A DNA stretch of 64,000 nt, taken from assembly GCA_964575895.1 (NCBI GenBank), contig CAZNTE010000004.1, positions 1 to 64,000 on the forward strand, written 5' to 3'. Positions 17,541 to 27,459 of this stretch are shown piece after piece. The position numbers were made by a program, and so were the translations under genes. Under the pieces are notes generated by a model that was not told where the DNA came from, did not search any database, and saw only the letters and a list, made by a program, of their open reading frames with translations. The DNA is from Gudongella sp964575895. GTDB lineage: Bacteria; Bacillota; Clostridia; Tissierellales; Tissierellaceae. Each line of letters opens with the position of its first letter. Position 1 is the stretch's first letter.

Positions 17541-19298
17541 ATGAAATCCTTTTATAGAATAAAAGATCTTTTGCTAAAACACAAAAAATATTATATTATC
17601 GGTGTTATTTGGCTGGTATTAATAGATGCTGTTCAATTAATAGTTCCCCAGATATTAAGAAGGCTTACTGATGACTTGACGAATCAAACCTTAGACTATG
17701 ATAAGGTTATCATTTATTCAGCAATGATCCTTGGAACAGGCTTATTTATTGGATTAGGACGATATTTTTGGAGAATCTACCTTATAGGGAGTTCCAGAGA
17801 AATTGAGTATGGAATTAGGAACAAATTATTTAATCACTTACTTACCTTATCCTCCAGATACTACACAACACATAAAACTGGAGATTTGATGGCTCATGCT
17901 ACAAATGACATCAATGCCATAAGAATGGCCTTAGGACCAGGAACCATAATGATTGTTGATTCATTTTTCCTTTTGCTCTTCTCCCTTATTATGATGGTTA
18001 GAACTACAAATCTTAGGATGACGGCAATATCAATATTCACAATGCCCATTATCATGGTCCTGGTAACGAAATTTGGAAAGATCATATACAAGAAGTTTAA
18101 ATCAGTTCAGGAAGCCTTCTCTTCCCTAACAGATGTAACTCAAGAGAGTTTTTCTGGAATAAGAGTTATAAAATCCTTTGTTCAAGAGAAATTAGTCAGT
18201 GAAAATTTCAGGAGAGTAAACCAGGATAATTTAGACAAAAACTTAGACCTAGTTAAGGTACACGGAGGTTTTCATCCCCTTTTACAGCTGGTATCATCCA
18301 TTAGTTACCTGATCATTATATTCTATGGTGGTAGAGAAGTTATATATAATAGGATATCCCTTGGAGATTTCGTTGCCTTTAACTCCTACTTAGGTCTTTT
18401 AATTTGGCCAACAAGAGCTCTTGGCATGGTTATAAACGTCCTTCAAAGAGGGGCTGCTTCCATGGATAGGTTGAATGCCATCTTTGATGAAACCTCTGAG
18501 ATAAAAGAAATTTCCAATCCCATTAAAGTGGATCACTTATCAGGGGATATTCGATTTGAGAATGTGGACTTTCAGTATCCAAATTCAAATTATAAGGCCT
18601 TAGAAAATATATCATTTCACTTAAGAAAGGGCCAAACCCTGGCAGTAACTGGTAGAACAGGAAGTGGTAAGACAACTTTGGCAAATCTAGTTCTAAGACT
18701 TTACGATATCGAAAGTGGAAATATACTAATAGATAACCATAATATCAAGGATTTATCCCTGGAGACTATCAGAGAATCCATTGGCTTCGTACCCCAGGAT
18801 AATTTCCTCTTCTCTCAATCCATAAGAGATAACATAGCCTTCTCCTATGAAGGAAAAGTAAGGGAAGAAGAAATCATTCAATCAAGTAAGTATGCCCAAC
18901 TATATGATAATATAATGGACTTCCCCCATAAGTTTGACACCATTATCGGTGAGAGAGGTGTAACCTTATCAGGTGGACAGAAACAGAGACTATCCATAGC
19001 CAGAGCCTTGATTAAAAAACCAAGCATCCTAATCATGGATGATAGTCTTTCAGCTGTTGATACTGAAACAGAAGAACAAATCCTAAGTAATATTGAAAAA
19101 GTAACAAAGAATATAACAACAATAATAATCAGTCATAGGGTTTCAACCATTAAGCATGCCGATGAAATTCTATTCCTGGATGAAGGAAAGATAATAGAAA
19201 GAGGTACTCATAAGGAGCTACTTCAACTTAAAGGTGAATATTTTGAACTATACGAAAGACAACTACTAGAAGAAGAAATTTCAAGGGAGGGAGAGTAA
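17541..19298 (+). CDS. ABC exporter half-transporter, subunit 1 (degenerate Walker B)
   Basis: A 585-residue permease-ATPase: six membrane helices (about 15-310), then the ATPase with Walker A GRTGSGKT (about 370), Q-loop FVPQDNF, signature LSGGQ (about 476), and Walker B LIMDD where the catalytic Glu is Asp. It pairs with the next gene, whose Walker B has Glu. Such pairs (BmrCD, TM287/288) export drugs or lipids and hydrolyse ATP at one site. Start chosen at the ATG at 17541 with GGAGG; the frame from 17508 has no such site. Stop and next ATG are one base apart. Confidence 0.93.
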   Translation: MKSFYRIKDLLLKHKKYYIIGVIWLVLIDAVQLIVPQILRRLTDDLTNQTLDYDKVIIYSAMILGTGLFIGLGRYFWRIYLIGSSREIEYGIRNKLFNHLLTLSSRYYTTHKTGDLMAHATNDINAIRMALGPGTIMIVDSFFLLLFSLIMMVRTTNLRMTAISIFTMPIIMVLVTKFGKIIYKKFKSVQEAFSSLTDVTQESFSGIRVIKSFVQEKLVSENFRRVNQDNLDKNLDLVKVHGGFHPLLQLVSSISYLIIIFYGGREVIYNRISLGDFVAFNSYLGLLIWPTRALGMVINVLQRGAASMDRLNAIFDETSEIKEISNPIKVDHLSGDIRFENVDFQYPNSNYKALENISFHLRKGQTLAVTGRTGSGKTTLANLVLRLYDIESGNILIDNHNIKDLSLETIRESIGFVPQDNFLFSQSIRDNIAFSYEGKVREEEIIQSSKYAQLYDNIMDFPHKFDTIIGERGVTLSGGQKQRLSIARALIKKPSILIMDDSLSAVDTETEEQILSNIEKVTKNITTIIISHRVSTIKHADEILFLDEGKIIERGTHKELLQLKGEYFELYERQLLEEEISREGE

Positions 19299-19299
19299 T

Positions 19300-21291
19300 A
19301 TGGATAAGCTGCATGAAGAAGAAATTCTAGGTAAAGCCTATGACTGGGCTTTGATGAAAAGATTACTGAAATATGCCAGACCATATTGGAAACTATTAAC
19401 CCTCTCAATTCTTTTGTTAGTTATTATAACAGGACTTGAACTTCTCAATCCATTTTTAATAAAGGTTGCCATTGATGACCATATAAATGGATATCAGAAG
19501 GAAGTATATCAGGTGCCAATTTCAAATCCCACAGAAGGCATAATTATTGGTGATAGCAAGTATATATCAATAGAAGATGAGAATCTCCCCTTTGATAGAG
19601 TGGTTCTATCAAAGGTTGATAGTGACTATTATCTGGTTGATTCTCAAACTAAGGATCTTGAAAGTGGTATCCTACTAACCCAGGAAGAGTACCTTCAGTA
19701 TAGATTCAAGGATATTCAGGGTTTGGATAGAGTTGCCCTAATATTTGCTTTTGTAATTGTATTGACCTTTATCTTTAGTTATGGGCAGATCTACATCCTT
19801 AACTACACATCTCAAAAGATAATATTCAACATAAGAGAGGAGCTCTTTAACCATCTTCAAGGCTTATCAATAGGTTATTTTGATAAAAATCCCATTGGTA
19901 GACTTGTCACAAGGGTTACCAATGATACTGAAACGCTAAATGAGATGTATACTAACGTACTGGTCAACCTCTTTAAAGACTTTTTCATGATTGCAGGAAT
20001 AATGGTTGTAATGCTAAGACTTAATGTAAGATTAGCCCTCCTATCCTTTGCCCTGATACCCTTTATACTTTTGATTTCCGTAATATTTAGAACACATATA
20101 AGGGAAGTCTACAGGTTAGGAAGAACACAACTGGCAAAGATAAATTCCAGTCTTAATGAGAACATATCTGGCATGAGAACCATTCAGATATTTAAGAAGG
20201 AAAATAAAATATTTGGACAATTTGATGAAATAAATAGTGAGTATTTAAGGATAATAAAAAGAGAAGTAAAACTATTTGCAATGTTTAGGCCATCAATCGA
20301 AATTATTAGATCATTAGGGATAGCAATCCTAGTATACTTTGGTGGTAGAAATGTCTTAGGTGGTATAATAGAATTTGGAGTTCTTTATGTATTTATAAAT
20401 TATCTTCAAAAGTTCTTTGATCCAATCTTAGATTTAACAGAGAAATACAACATAATGCAGTCTGCCATGGCTTCAAGTGAAAGGATATTCAAAATTCTGG
20501 ATGATAAATCAATAATAGAAAATCCCAAGGAAGAAGTAGTACCTGATGAAGTTCTAGGAAAGATTGAATTTAAGAATGTTTGGTTTGCCTATGTGGAAGA
20601 TGAATGGGTTTTAAAGGACATAAGCTTTACCATCGAACCAGGAGAGTCCATTGCCTTTGTAGGAGCCACAGGAGCAGGTAAGACATCCATAATAAATCTT
20701 ATTACCAGATTCTATGATATACAAAAGGGACAGATCCTCTTAGATGGGGTTGATATTAAATTAATCCCAAAGGAAAAATTAAGAAGACTTGTTGGTGTAG
20801 TGCTTCAGGATGTATTTATCTTTACTGGTACTATTAAGGACAATATAAAACTAAACAATGAGATTTCAGATGAAAAGATAATAGAGATAGCCAAGTATGT
20901 TAATGCCCACCACTTTATATCAAGGCTTCCAAATCAATATGATGAACCAGTTATGGAAAGGGGCTCTACCCTATCCTCTGGGGAGAGGCAATTATTGGCT
21001 TTTGCCAGAACCCTAGTCTATGACCCTAAGATACTCATTCTGGATGAAGCAACATCTAATATTGATACTGAAACTGAATTACTAATTCAAGATGCCCTAG
21101 GAAAAATTACAAGTGGCAGAACATCAATTGCCATTGCCCATAGATTATCAACTATACAACATTCTGATAAGATAATCGTTTTAAAGAGTGGAGAAATAAA
21201 AGAAATGGGGACTCATCAAGAGTTGCTAAATCAACATGGTTTGTATTATAATCTATTCATGCTACAATATAAAGATAGCTTTTCTAATTAG
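19300..21291 (+). CDS. ABC exporter half-transporter, subunit 2
   Basis: A 663-residue partner of the preceding subunit. Walker A GATGAGKT (about 454), noncanonical signature LSSGE (about 557) and Walker B ILILDEATS with intact catalytic Glu. An insertion of about 80 residues between the first two membrane helices (about 67-145) forms an outside domain as in BmrD-type subunits. The degenerate signature completes the same ATP site that has the Asp in subunit 1. GGGAGGGAG site; translationally coupled. Confidence 0.93.
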   Translation: MDKLHEEEILGKAYDWALMKRLLKYARPYWKLLTLSILLLVIITGLELLNPFLIKVAIDDHINGYQKEVYQVPISNPTEGIIIGDSKYISIEDENLPFDRVVLSKVDSDYYLVDSQTKDLESGILLTQEEYLQYRFKDIQGLDRVALIFAFVIVLTFIFSYGQIYILNYTSQKIIFNIREELFNHLQGLSIGYFDKNPIGRLVTRVTNDTETLNEMYTNVLVNLFKDFFMIAGIMVVMLRLNVRLALLSFALIPFILLISVIFRTHIREVYRLGRTQLAKINSSLNENISGMRTIQIFKKENKIFGQFDEINSEYLRIIKREVKLFAMFRPSIEIIRSLGIAILVYFGGRNVLGGIIEFGVLYVFINYLQKFFDPILDLTEKYNIMQSAMASSERIFKILDDKSIIENPKEEVVPDEVLGKIEFKNVWFAYVEDEWVLKDISFTIEPGESIAFVGATGAGKTSIINLITRFYDIQKGQILLDGVDIKLIPKEKLRRLVGVVLQDVFIFTGTIKDNIKLNNEISDEKIIEIAKYVNAHHFISRLPNQYDEPVMERGSTLSSGERQLLAFARTLVYDPKILILDEATSNIDTETELLIQDALGKITSGRTSIAIAHRLSTIQHSDKIIVLKSGEIKEMGTHQELLNQHGLYYNLFMLQYKDSFSN

Positions 21292-21308
21292 AAAAAGGAG
21301 TTGAAAAA

Positions 21309-22109
21309 ATGTACGACTTTCATATCCATAGTGACTTTTCCATTGACTCTAAAGCCCCTATGGAATCAATTGTAAAATCAGCAATTGATAAAAACTTAAA
21401 GACTATCTGCTTTACTGATCATGTGGATTTTGAAGCCACTAAAGAAAAGTTGGATCTTATGTTTAGACCTTTGGATTATTTTAGGGATATTAATAAGGTA
21501 AAATATAAGTACAAGGATAAGATTGAGATACTTTCTGGTGTTGAGATAGGTATGCAGCCTCATTTAAAAGATAGGTATTATGATTTCATAAATGCCTATG
21601 GTTTTGATTTTGTTATTATGTCCATACATTCAATTGAAGGCATGGACATATTCTATGATTTCGCTTCATCAAATCTAAGCCCAGAAGAAACCTTGAATAT
21701 TTATTATGATGAGATATTAAATAATTTACGAGTCTTTGATGAATTCGATGTGTTAGGTCATATTGATTTCATCGATAGATACATAAGTGATTTTGACCTT
21801 AACCGTAAGTACAATCAATTTATGGAAAAAATAGAAGAAATCCTTAAATTGATAATAGATAAGGGAAAGGGAATAGAAATTAATACAGGAGCCTTAAGAT
21901 ATGGTTTGGATAATGTTCATCCTAAACCACAGATACTTAAGTTATATAAGGATCTTGGAGGAGAAATTATCACCATTGGATCAGACGCCCACATAGCTGA
22001 TCATGTTGGATATGAGTATAAGGCAACTGAAAAACTTCTTAGAGAAATTGGATTTAAGTATTTATATCTATTTAGAGAAAGACGAAAGTTTCCAATTCAA
22101 ATATTATAA
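21309..22109 (+). CDS. PHP-domain phosphatase (histidinol-phosphatase family)
   Basis: A 266-residue PHP hydrolase. Metal ligands fit HIH (His5, His7), TDH (about 37-38), the GxE/H residues and GSDAH near the C-terminus. The family includes HisJ-type histidinol phosphatases, which remove phosphate in histidine biosynthesis, but no other his genes are present, so the substrate is uncertain. It follows the ABC pair by 17 bases with an AAAAAGGAG site and ends at a strong terminator. Confidence 0.88.
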   Translation: MYDFHIHSDFSIDSKAPMESIVKSAIDKNLKTICFTDHVDFEATKEKLDLMFRPLDYFRDINKVKYKYKDKIEILSGVEIGMQPHLKDRYYDFINAYGFDFVIMSIHSIEGMDIFYDFASSNLSPEETLNIYYDEILNNLRVFDEFDVLGHIDFIDRYISDFDLNRKYNQFMEKIEEILKLIIDKGKGIEINTGALRYGLDNVHPKPQILKLYKDLGGEIITIGSDAHIADHVGYEYKATEKLLREIGFKYLYLFRERRKFPIQIL

Positions 22110-22119
22110 TTTCACATAA

Positions 22120-22150
22120 ATAAAAACCCTAAAAGGGTTTTTATTTTTTT
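22120..22150. terminator. Bidirectional terminator between PHP gene and 6S RNA
   Basis: AAAAACCC, loop TAAA, GGGTTTTT flanked by T runs on one strand and A runs on the other. It ends the PHP transcript rightwards and 6S RNA leftwards. Confidence 0.85.
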
Positions 22151-22152
22151 AG

Positions 22153-22334
22153 ATATGTTCCCGCAATGCCGTTGTCTCAACTAATTCACACCCGCGTAAA
22201 TGCAGGTGGGTGTCCTGCCAATAGTCTCTAACGTCCCTTAAAGGGCATGTTATCAAATACCGAACAAAAGACTCCCGTATAAAATATGTCGGTTGAATTA
22301 TATGAGAATGACGCACATCGCAGAAATTTTCCTT
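22153..22334 (-). ncRNA. ssrS: 6S RNA
   Basis: A gene-free region of about 182 bases, transcribed from a strong promoter and ending at a terminator. The ends form a long closing stem: TTTCTGCGATG (22316-22326 region) pairs with CATTGCGGGAA (22158-22168) through 11 consecutive pairs including wobbles. The layout matches E. coli 6S: CTGCGATGTGCGT at the 5' end and AACGGCATTGCGGGA at the 3' end, with ACCGACATATTTTATACGG at the position of the central bubble. 6S RNA sequesters sigma-70-type RNA polymerase holoenzyme by mimicking an open promoter. Boundaries are approximate. Rfam search would confirm. Confidence 0.78.
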
Positions 22335-22340
22335 AAGTTT

Positions 22341-22369
22341 ATTATAATACATTTAGGCCATTTTTTCAA
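22341..22369 (-). promoter_or_regulatory. 6S RNA promoter
   Basis: Minus-strand -35 TTGAAA (22364-22369), 17-base spacer, -10 TATAAT (22341-22346), placing the RNA start near 22334. Confidence 0.8.
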
Positions 22370-22390
22370 CTAAATATAAGATTTTCTTTG

Positions 22391-23284
22391 CTACATTAAA
22401 TCAATATCTCCCACTAGTTCCTTCATATCATCAGGTAGTTTCGAAATTATTGATAGCGCTCTCTTGTTCCTAGGCTGGTTTATAACTAGTTTATATGCAT
22501 GTAGAGCCTGTCTATTAATAAGACTACTTTCCCTGCCATAAAGGATATCTCCAATTATTGGGTGGCCAATAGACTTTAAATGTACCCGTATTTGGTGAGT
22601 TTTTCCCGTATCTATCTTTAATTTGACTAAAGAATATTCTTCAAAGGTCCTTATTAACTCAATGTGAGTTATAGCTTTACTACCAGTACTTGAAACCTCT
22701 TGATGTATCCCATCTGCTCCCTTTTCTATGGGAGAATCTATTGTAAGTTGTTTGAATTTGACCTTCCCTTCTACAATAGCTAAATAGTATTTACTAAACT
22801 CTCCACTTTCCATCTGATGTGCTAATTGCTGGTGGGAAAATGAGTTCTTAGCAAAAATTATTATCCCGGATGTGTCCCTATCCAATCGGTTTACTAGCCT
22901 TACCTTCCTTTTTATTCCCTTAGACTTAAAATAATTGGCAATTCCATTTGAAAGTGTCCCCTCTTTAATATTGCTGGTTGGATGGACAACTATAAATGGA
23001 GCTTTGTCTACAGCAAGAATATCTTCATCCTCATAGATTACATCTATAGCCATTTCTTCTGGGGTCTGATCTATTTCTTCATCCTCTAAAAAGATGGAAA
23101 CTCTATCATTTGGTTTTAAAACAAGCCTCTTTCTATAAACCTTATTATTAACCAAAATATTTCCTGATTTCAAGAGTCTCATAAAGAGTCTTCCAGATAT
23201 ATTATATGATTTTAATAATTCTTCAACATCTTCAATCATAGATTCATTTTCAAAATTTACTAGATTTGGGGATTCTTTTATCAC
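22391..23284 (-). CDS. RluD/RluA-type pseudouridine synthase
   Basis: An RNA-modifying enzyme of the RluA family: N-terminal S4-like RNA-binding region (about 20-80), then the catalytic domain with RLVNRLDRDTSG containing the nucleophilic Asp, and the GRxHQIR-like motif GKTHQIRVHL. The likely substrate is 23S rRNA, as for RluD, but a paralogue lies at 46600. I start at the GTG at 23284, which has GGGAGGAT upstream; an ATG at 23311 lacks a ribosome binding site and is only 13 bases from the predicted transcription start. Confidence 0.9.
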   Translation of the reverse strand: MIKESPNLVNFENESMIEDVEELLKSYNISGRLFMRLLKSGNILVNNKVYRKRLVLKPNDRVSIFLEDEEIDQTPEEMAIDVIYEDEDILAVDKAPFIVVHPTSNIKEGTLSNGIANYFKSKGIKRKVRLVNRLDRDTSGIIIFAKNSFSHQQLAHQMESGEFSKYYLAIVEGKVKFKQLTIDSPIEKGADGIHQEVSSTGSKAITHIELIRTFEEYSLVKLKIDTGKTHQIRVHLKSIGHPIIGDILYGRESSLINRQALHAYKLVINQPRNKRALSIISKLPDDMKELVGDIDLM

Positions 23285-23330
23285 TATTATCCTCCCTCCC
23301 TTTTCAACCATTATTACTTGTGTTAAAATT

Positions 23331-23339
23331 ATTATATCA
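23331..23339 (-). promoter_or_regulatory. Extended -10 promoter of the pseudouridine synthase gene
   Basis: Minus-strand TGATATAAT, an extended -10, gives a leader of about 40 bases to the GTG start. It is the divergent promoter to the nadK region. Confidence 0.55.
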
Positions 23340-23368
23340 GTAGCTACAAAAATATAAAAGGGCGTGAA

Positions 23369-24178
23369 ATGATGGATGACTCAAAGATTATCAACATAAT
23401 ATCCAATAGAAACTATGAATCCAGAAAAACAGCGGAAATACTTTCCCATAAATTGGTAACAAATGGCTATAAACCAACCTTGAAATACGATCAAAGTGCT
23501 GAACTAAACATTTGTATTGGAGGAGATGGAGCCTTTTTAAGAGCCATTCATAGGAATGCATTTCCTGAAATACCCTTTGTTGGAATAAACACTGGCCATC
23601 TTGGTTTCTTCCAGGAACTTAAACCTAGGGAAATCGAAACCTTCCTAAGGCGATATATGGCCAAGGACTATACTACTGATGTAATATTTCTAGTGGATGC
23701 AAAAGTATGTACTAAAAATAAGTGTTTCTATCTTACTGGAATAAATGAAATTGCCATAAAAGGTATAAAATCCAAAGTAGTACATTTAGATGTCCTAATA
23801 GATAATAATCACTTGGAGAAATATAGTGGAGATGGTTTGATAATTTCTACACCAGCTGGTAGTACAGCCTATAATTTTTCTGCTGGTGGAAGTATAGTAT
23901 ATCCAAGTATACCAATGCTTCAAATTACTCCCCTTGCCCCAATAAGCTCCAGTGCTTACAGGAGTTTATTAAATAGTATAATTGTACCAGGAGAATCAAT
24001 CATAAGTATTAAGCCAGAATATCGCTATGAAAACTCCATACTGGTATTAAATGATGGTATGGAATTTAAATATGATGATATTATTCAGATTGATTTAACC
24101 ATGTCAGAAAAGAAAGTATACAAGCTTAATTTTAACAAGGAATCCTACTGGAACAACCTTAAAACTAAATTCTTATAA
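23369..24178 (+). CDS. nadK: NAD+ kinase
   Basis: A 269-residue kinase converting NAD+ to NADP+, the sole route to NADP in most bacteria. GGDG at 51-54 binds ATP, NTGHLGF at 74-80 and SGDGLIISTPAGSTAYNFSAGG form the NAD site. The N-terminal region is short, as in clostridial homologues. Preceded by GGGCGTG; followed by a terminator. Confidence 0.95.
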   Translation: MMDDSKIINIISNRNYESRKTAEILSHKLVTNGYKPTLKYDQSAELNICIGGDGAFLRAIHRNAFPEIPFVGINTGHLGFFQELKPREIETFLRRYMAKDYTTDVIFLVDAKVCTKNKCFYLTGINEIAIKGIKSKVVHLDVLIDNNHLEKYSGDGLIISTPAGSTAYNFSAGGSIVYPSIPMLQITPLAPISSSAYRSLLNSIIVPGESIISIKPEYRYENSILVLNDGMEFKYDDIIQIDLTMSEKKVYKLNFNKESYWNNLKTKFL

Positions 24179-24185
24179 GACAAAT

Positions 24186-24227
24186 AAAATAATGCTGAAG
24201 TATAAACTCAGCATTATTTTATTTTTT
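24186..24227. terminator. Bidirectional terminator, nadK / pepF
   Basis: AAATAATGCTGA and TCAGCATTATTT around a 9-base loop, with T/A runs on both sides. Separates the convergent nadK and oligopeptidase genes. Confidence 0.85.
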
Positions 24228-24249
24228 AGTTTACATGTTCTATTTTAAC

Positions 24250-26046
24250 TTATACTGTCTTATCAAATTCCTCCACTAGATCCCTAAATACCTTCATGGC
24301 ATCATCAACTGGTCTTGTGCTAGTCATATCCAGGCCTGCTTCTTTTAGAACATTGATTGGATAATCTGAACTTCCACTACCAAGGAACTTAAGGTATTTA
24401 TCAACTGCATCCTTGCCTTCTTCTTTGATTCTCTTAACTAAACTAACAGCTGCAGAGAATCCAGTGGCATATTGGAATACATAATAGTTGTAATAGAAGT
24501 GTGGTATTCTAGCCCACTCGATATCAATCTCTTGATCTATGACTACTCCTTCACCATAGTATAATTCATTTAACTTTCTATACTCTTGACATAGATAATC
24601 AGCTGTTAAAGCTCCCCCATCTTGCAGATGCCTATTGATAATCAACTCAAACTCAGCAAACATTGCCTGTCTAAATACAGTTGTTCTGAAGCTTTCAAGG
24701 TAATGATTGATTAGATATGCCCTCTTAGTCTCATCTTCTGTGTTTTCTATCATGTAGGAAAGAAGTAACAACTCATTTACAGTTGAGGCAACCTCAGCTA
24801 CGAATATTGAGTAGTCTGCATATACCATAGGCTGATTCTTTTTAGTAAAGTAAGTGTGCAACGAGTGACCCATCTCATGGGCTACTGTAAACATATTATC
24901 TAAAGTATCATGATAATTTAATAGAATAAAGGGTTTAGAGTCATAGGATCCTGTTGAATAGGCTCCTGATCTCTTACCTCTGTTTTCAAACTTATCAATC
25001 CATCTCTCGTCAAATCCCTCATTCATAGCCTTAAGATAGTCCTCACCCAATGGCTCAAGAGCTTTCTTAATTAGCTCTGCCCCTTCCTCATAAGGAATCT
25101 TGAAATCTACATCCTTAACTATTGGAGTGTAGATATCATACATGTGAAGTTCATCCAGTTGAAGAACTCTTTTTCTTGTTTCCATATACTTATACATACC
25201 ATCCAGGTTTTCATGAATGCTTTTTAGTAGATTCTCATACACGCTTTTTGGTACATTGTTAGTTGATAAACTAGCTTCAAGAGTTGAATCATAGTTTCTA
25301 ATATTAGCCATAAATAAATTCTTCTTTAACTCACCACTTAGGGTAGCAGCAAAAGTGTTCTTATAGCTATTGTACGTTTTATAAAACTCTGAAAAGGCTC
25401 CCTTTCTAACATCTCTATTTGAATTTTCCATAAATGGAATGAAGTTTCCTTGAGATAGTTCAACTTCCTCTCCATTTTCATTTATTATGTTTGGAAATCT
25501 TATATCCGCATTGTTAAGCATGGAGTATATATTCTCAGGAGCTCTTGCAACATCTCCCATTTGAGCGATTAGGGATTCTTCCCTTTTTGAAAGAATATGT
25601 TTTTTCTGTCTTAGTATATCCTCTAGGTTATGAGCATATACTTTCAGATTATCATCTTCTTCCAGATATCCCATCCATAGAGATTCTTCAGATTCCAGTA
25701 TTTCCGGTACTAAAAAGGACAAACTCTCTTCCACCTGAACCAATAAAACATTAGCCTTGTCAAACAAACCCTGTGATTGACTCACTCTAGTATCTACATC
25801 AATACTCATGTGAGCATAAACGTATATATTTCCCATTAGTCTTGCTATTTCATCCCTAAGCCTTAAGGTCTCTAGTAAATTACCACTGCTATCAGCCATC
25901 TTACCCTTATGGGATTCCATTTTTCCAAGTAATTCCTTTATCCTATCAACATCATCTTCCCAAGCCTTAATACTTGGGTACAGGGATTCAATATCCCACT
26001 TATCCTCCAGCTTTATTTCATCTCTTTCAAAAATCTTATCAGCCAT
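24250..26046 (-). CDS. pepF: Oligoendopeptidase F (M3 metallopeptidase)
   Basis: A 598-residue zinc peptidase. The HEMGH motif (about residue 391, in FTVAHEMGHSLHTYF) and a downstream glutamate-containing region are the M3 signature; the N-terminal helical domain fits PepF. It cleaves short oligopeptides in the cytoplasm. It follows the PBP gene by 3 bases, preceded by AGGAGGT, and so is part of the cell-wall operon transcriptionally, perhaps without functional link. Confidence 0.95.
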   Translation of the reverse strand: MADKIFERDEIKLEDKWDIESLYPSIKAWEDDVDRIKELLGKMESHKGKMADSSGNLLETLRLRDEIARLMGNIYVYAHMSIDVDTRVSQSQGLFDKANVLLVQVEESLSFLVPEILESEESLWMGYLEEDDNLKVYAHNLEDILRQKKHILSKREESLIAQMGDVARAPENIYSMLNNADIRFPNIINENGEEVELSQGNFIPFMENSNRDVRKGAFSEFYKTYNSYKNTFAATLSGELKKNLFMANIRNYDSTLEASLSTNNVPKSVYENLLKSIHENLDGMYKYMETRKRVLQLDELHMYDIYTPIVKDVDFKIPYEEGAELIKKALEPLGEDYLKAMNEGFDERWIDKFENRGKRSGAYSTGSYDSKPFILLNYHDTLDNMFTVAHEMGHSLHTYFTKKNQPMVYADYSIFVAEVASTVNELLLLSYMIENTEDETKRAYLINHYLESFRTTVFRQAMFAEFELIINRHLQDGGALTADYLCQEYRKLNELYYGEGVVIDQEIDIEWARIPHFYYNYYVFQYATGFSAAVSLVKRIKEEGKDAVDKYLKFLGSGSSDYPINVLKEAGLDMTSTRPVDDAMKVFRDLVEEFDKTV

Positions 26047-26049
26047 AGT

Positions 26050-27459
26050 CTACCTCCTAAATTTTATATTATTAAGTGCATAAATCATCATATCTCTGGC
26101 AATTGGTGCTGCAGCCCCTCCCCCTGATGAACCATCTTCCTCCAAAAGTACCACCACTGCAACTTTTGGATCATCATATGGAGCGTATCCTACAAACCAT
26201 GCATGGTTCTTGCCAGATGCATTTTCAGCTGTTCCGGTTTTCCCAGCAACTTGAACATTTCTAATTCTTGCATTAGTGCCTGTACCATTAATTACAACTT
26301 CTCTCATCATCTCCTGCATTCTAACTAGGTCTATACTGTCATCTATACTGGTTAAGATCTCACCAGTGAAAATTTCCACATCATTACTCTGGGGAGAAAT
26401 CACCTTTTCAACTATATATGGTTTCATCATATCCCCATCATTGGCTATTGCTGAGGTTATTAATAACATATTAAGTGGTGAAGCACCTATCCTACCCTGT
26501 CCAATACCAGATGCAGCAAGGTCTGTCAAACCTACTTGGGTCTCTGGAAATCTAGATATACTTGTATCTAAATCAAAGGGAATCCTCTGGTTGAAGTATA
26601 GGGATTCAGCCATAGCCTTTAGCTCATCATAGCCTATATGGGTAGCAAGAGATGCAAAGTAAGTGTTGCAGGATTTACTGAAGGCTTCCAATAAACCAAT
26701 ACTACCGTGCCCTGAACTATTAAAATCTTTAAATATATACCCATCTATCTCTATACTACCCTGGCAGTTAAATACACTTTCCTCATCCTTTAACTCTAGC
26801 GAACTAAGTGCAGTAACAATTTTAAAGGTAGATCCAGGTGTATAAAGTCCCTGTACTCCCCTATTAATCAGTGGACTGTTGGTGTCTTCTGATATCTGAG
26901 CCCAATTGTCTATAAGTGAATTTACATTGTAATCAGGTAGACTTACCATGGATAAAATTTCTCCAGTTTTTGGATCCATAGCAATTATTGCACCCTTTTT
27001 ACCTCTCAATAGTTCCCTAGATTTTCTTTGAAGGTCTGTATCAATGGTAAGTTTAAGATTATTCCCCACACCAACAGGATTAATTAAGTTTATCACTTCA
27101 TTTATAGCAGTATTTCTGTTTGCATTTATCAAATAGCTGTTAAAGTTCTTCTCCAAACCACTTTTGCCGTATTCTCTTGTGCTATATCCAATAATATGGG
27201 AGTAAAGATAATCATACTTATATACCCTTTCAATACTGCCATTCTTTTCCTGGGAATATACCAATACCTCTTCATCTCTATCTATGATACTTCCCCTTAA
27301 AACCTCTTCCTCGTCAATCCATAATCGCTTATTGTACTGGTTCTCCCTTATGGTCTCTGCCTTAAATATTTGAAAATAACTTAAATAGCCAATTAAGAGA
27401 ATAAAACCAGCGCATAGGCTAATAAAAAGAGTGATGATTCTCTTGGATTCCCTATTCAT
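26050..27459 (-). CDS. Class B penicillin-binding protein (peptidoglycan transpeptidase)
   Basis: A 469-residue transpeptidase with one N-terminal membrane helix (about 9-30), dimerization region, and the transpeptidase motifs STFK (Ser near 210), SCN (about 263) and KTG (about 405). It is a short form without PASTA domains, as for SpoVD/PbpA-type partners of SEDS proteins. The start is taken at the ATG at 27459; an ATG at 27468 directly abuts the AGGAGG site and is unlikely to be used. The gene is next to an FtsW/RodA glycosyltransferase, forming a wall-synthesis unit. Confidence 0.93.
   Translation of the reverse strand: MNRESKRIITLFISLCAGFILLIGYLSYFQIFKAETIRENQYNKRLWIDEEEVLRGSIIDRDEEVLVYSQEKNGSIERVYKYDYLYSHIIGYSTREYGKSGLEKNFNSYLINANRNTAINEVINLINPVGVGNNLKLTIDTDLQRKSRELLRGKKGAIIAMDPKTGEILSMVSLPDYNVNSLIDNWAQISEDTNSPLINRGVQGLYTPGSTFKIVTALSSLELKDEESVFNCQGSIEIDGYIFKDFNSSGHGSIGLLEAFSKSCNTYFASLATHIGYDELKAMAESLYFNQRIPFDLDTSISRFPETQVGLTDLAASGIGQGRIGASPLNMLLITSAIANDGDMMKPYIVEKVISPQSNDVEIFTGEILTSIDDSIDLVRMQEMMREVVINGTGTNARIRNVQVAGKTGTAENASGKNHAWFVGYAPYDDPKVAVVVLLEEDGSSGGGAAAPIARDMMIYALNNIKFRR

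Noticed and set aside
22149..22352. 67-residue reading frame on the minus strand
   Set aside because: It coincides with the 6S RNA; no family match, no good ribosome binding site, and the RNA closing stem explains the region.
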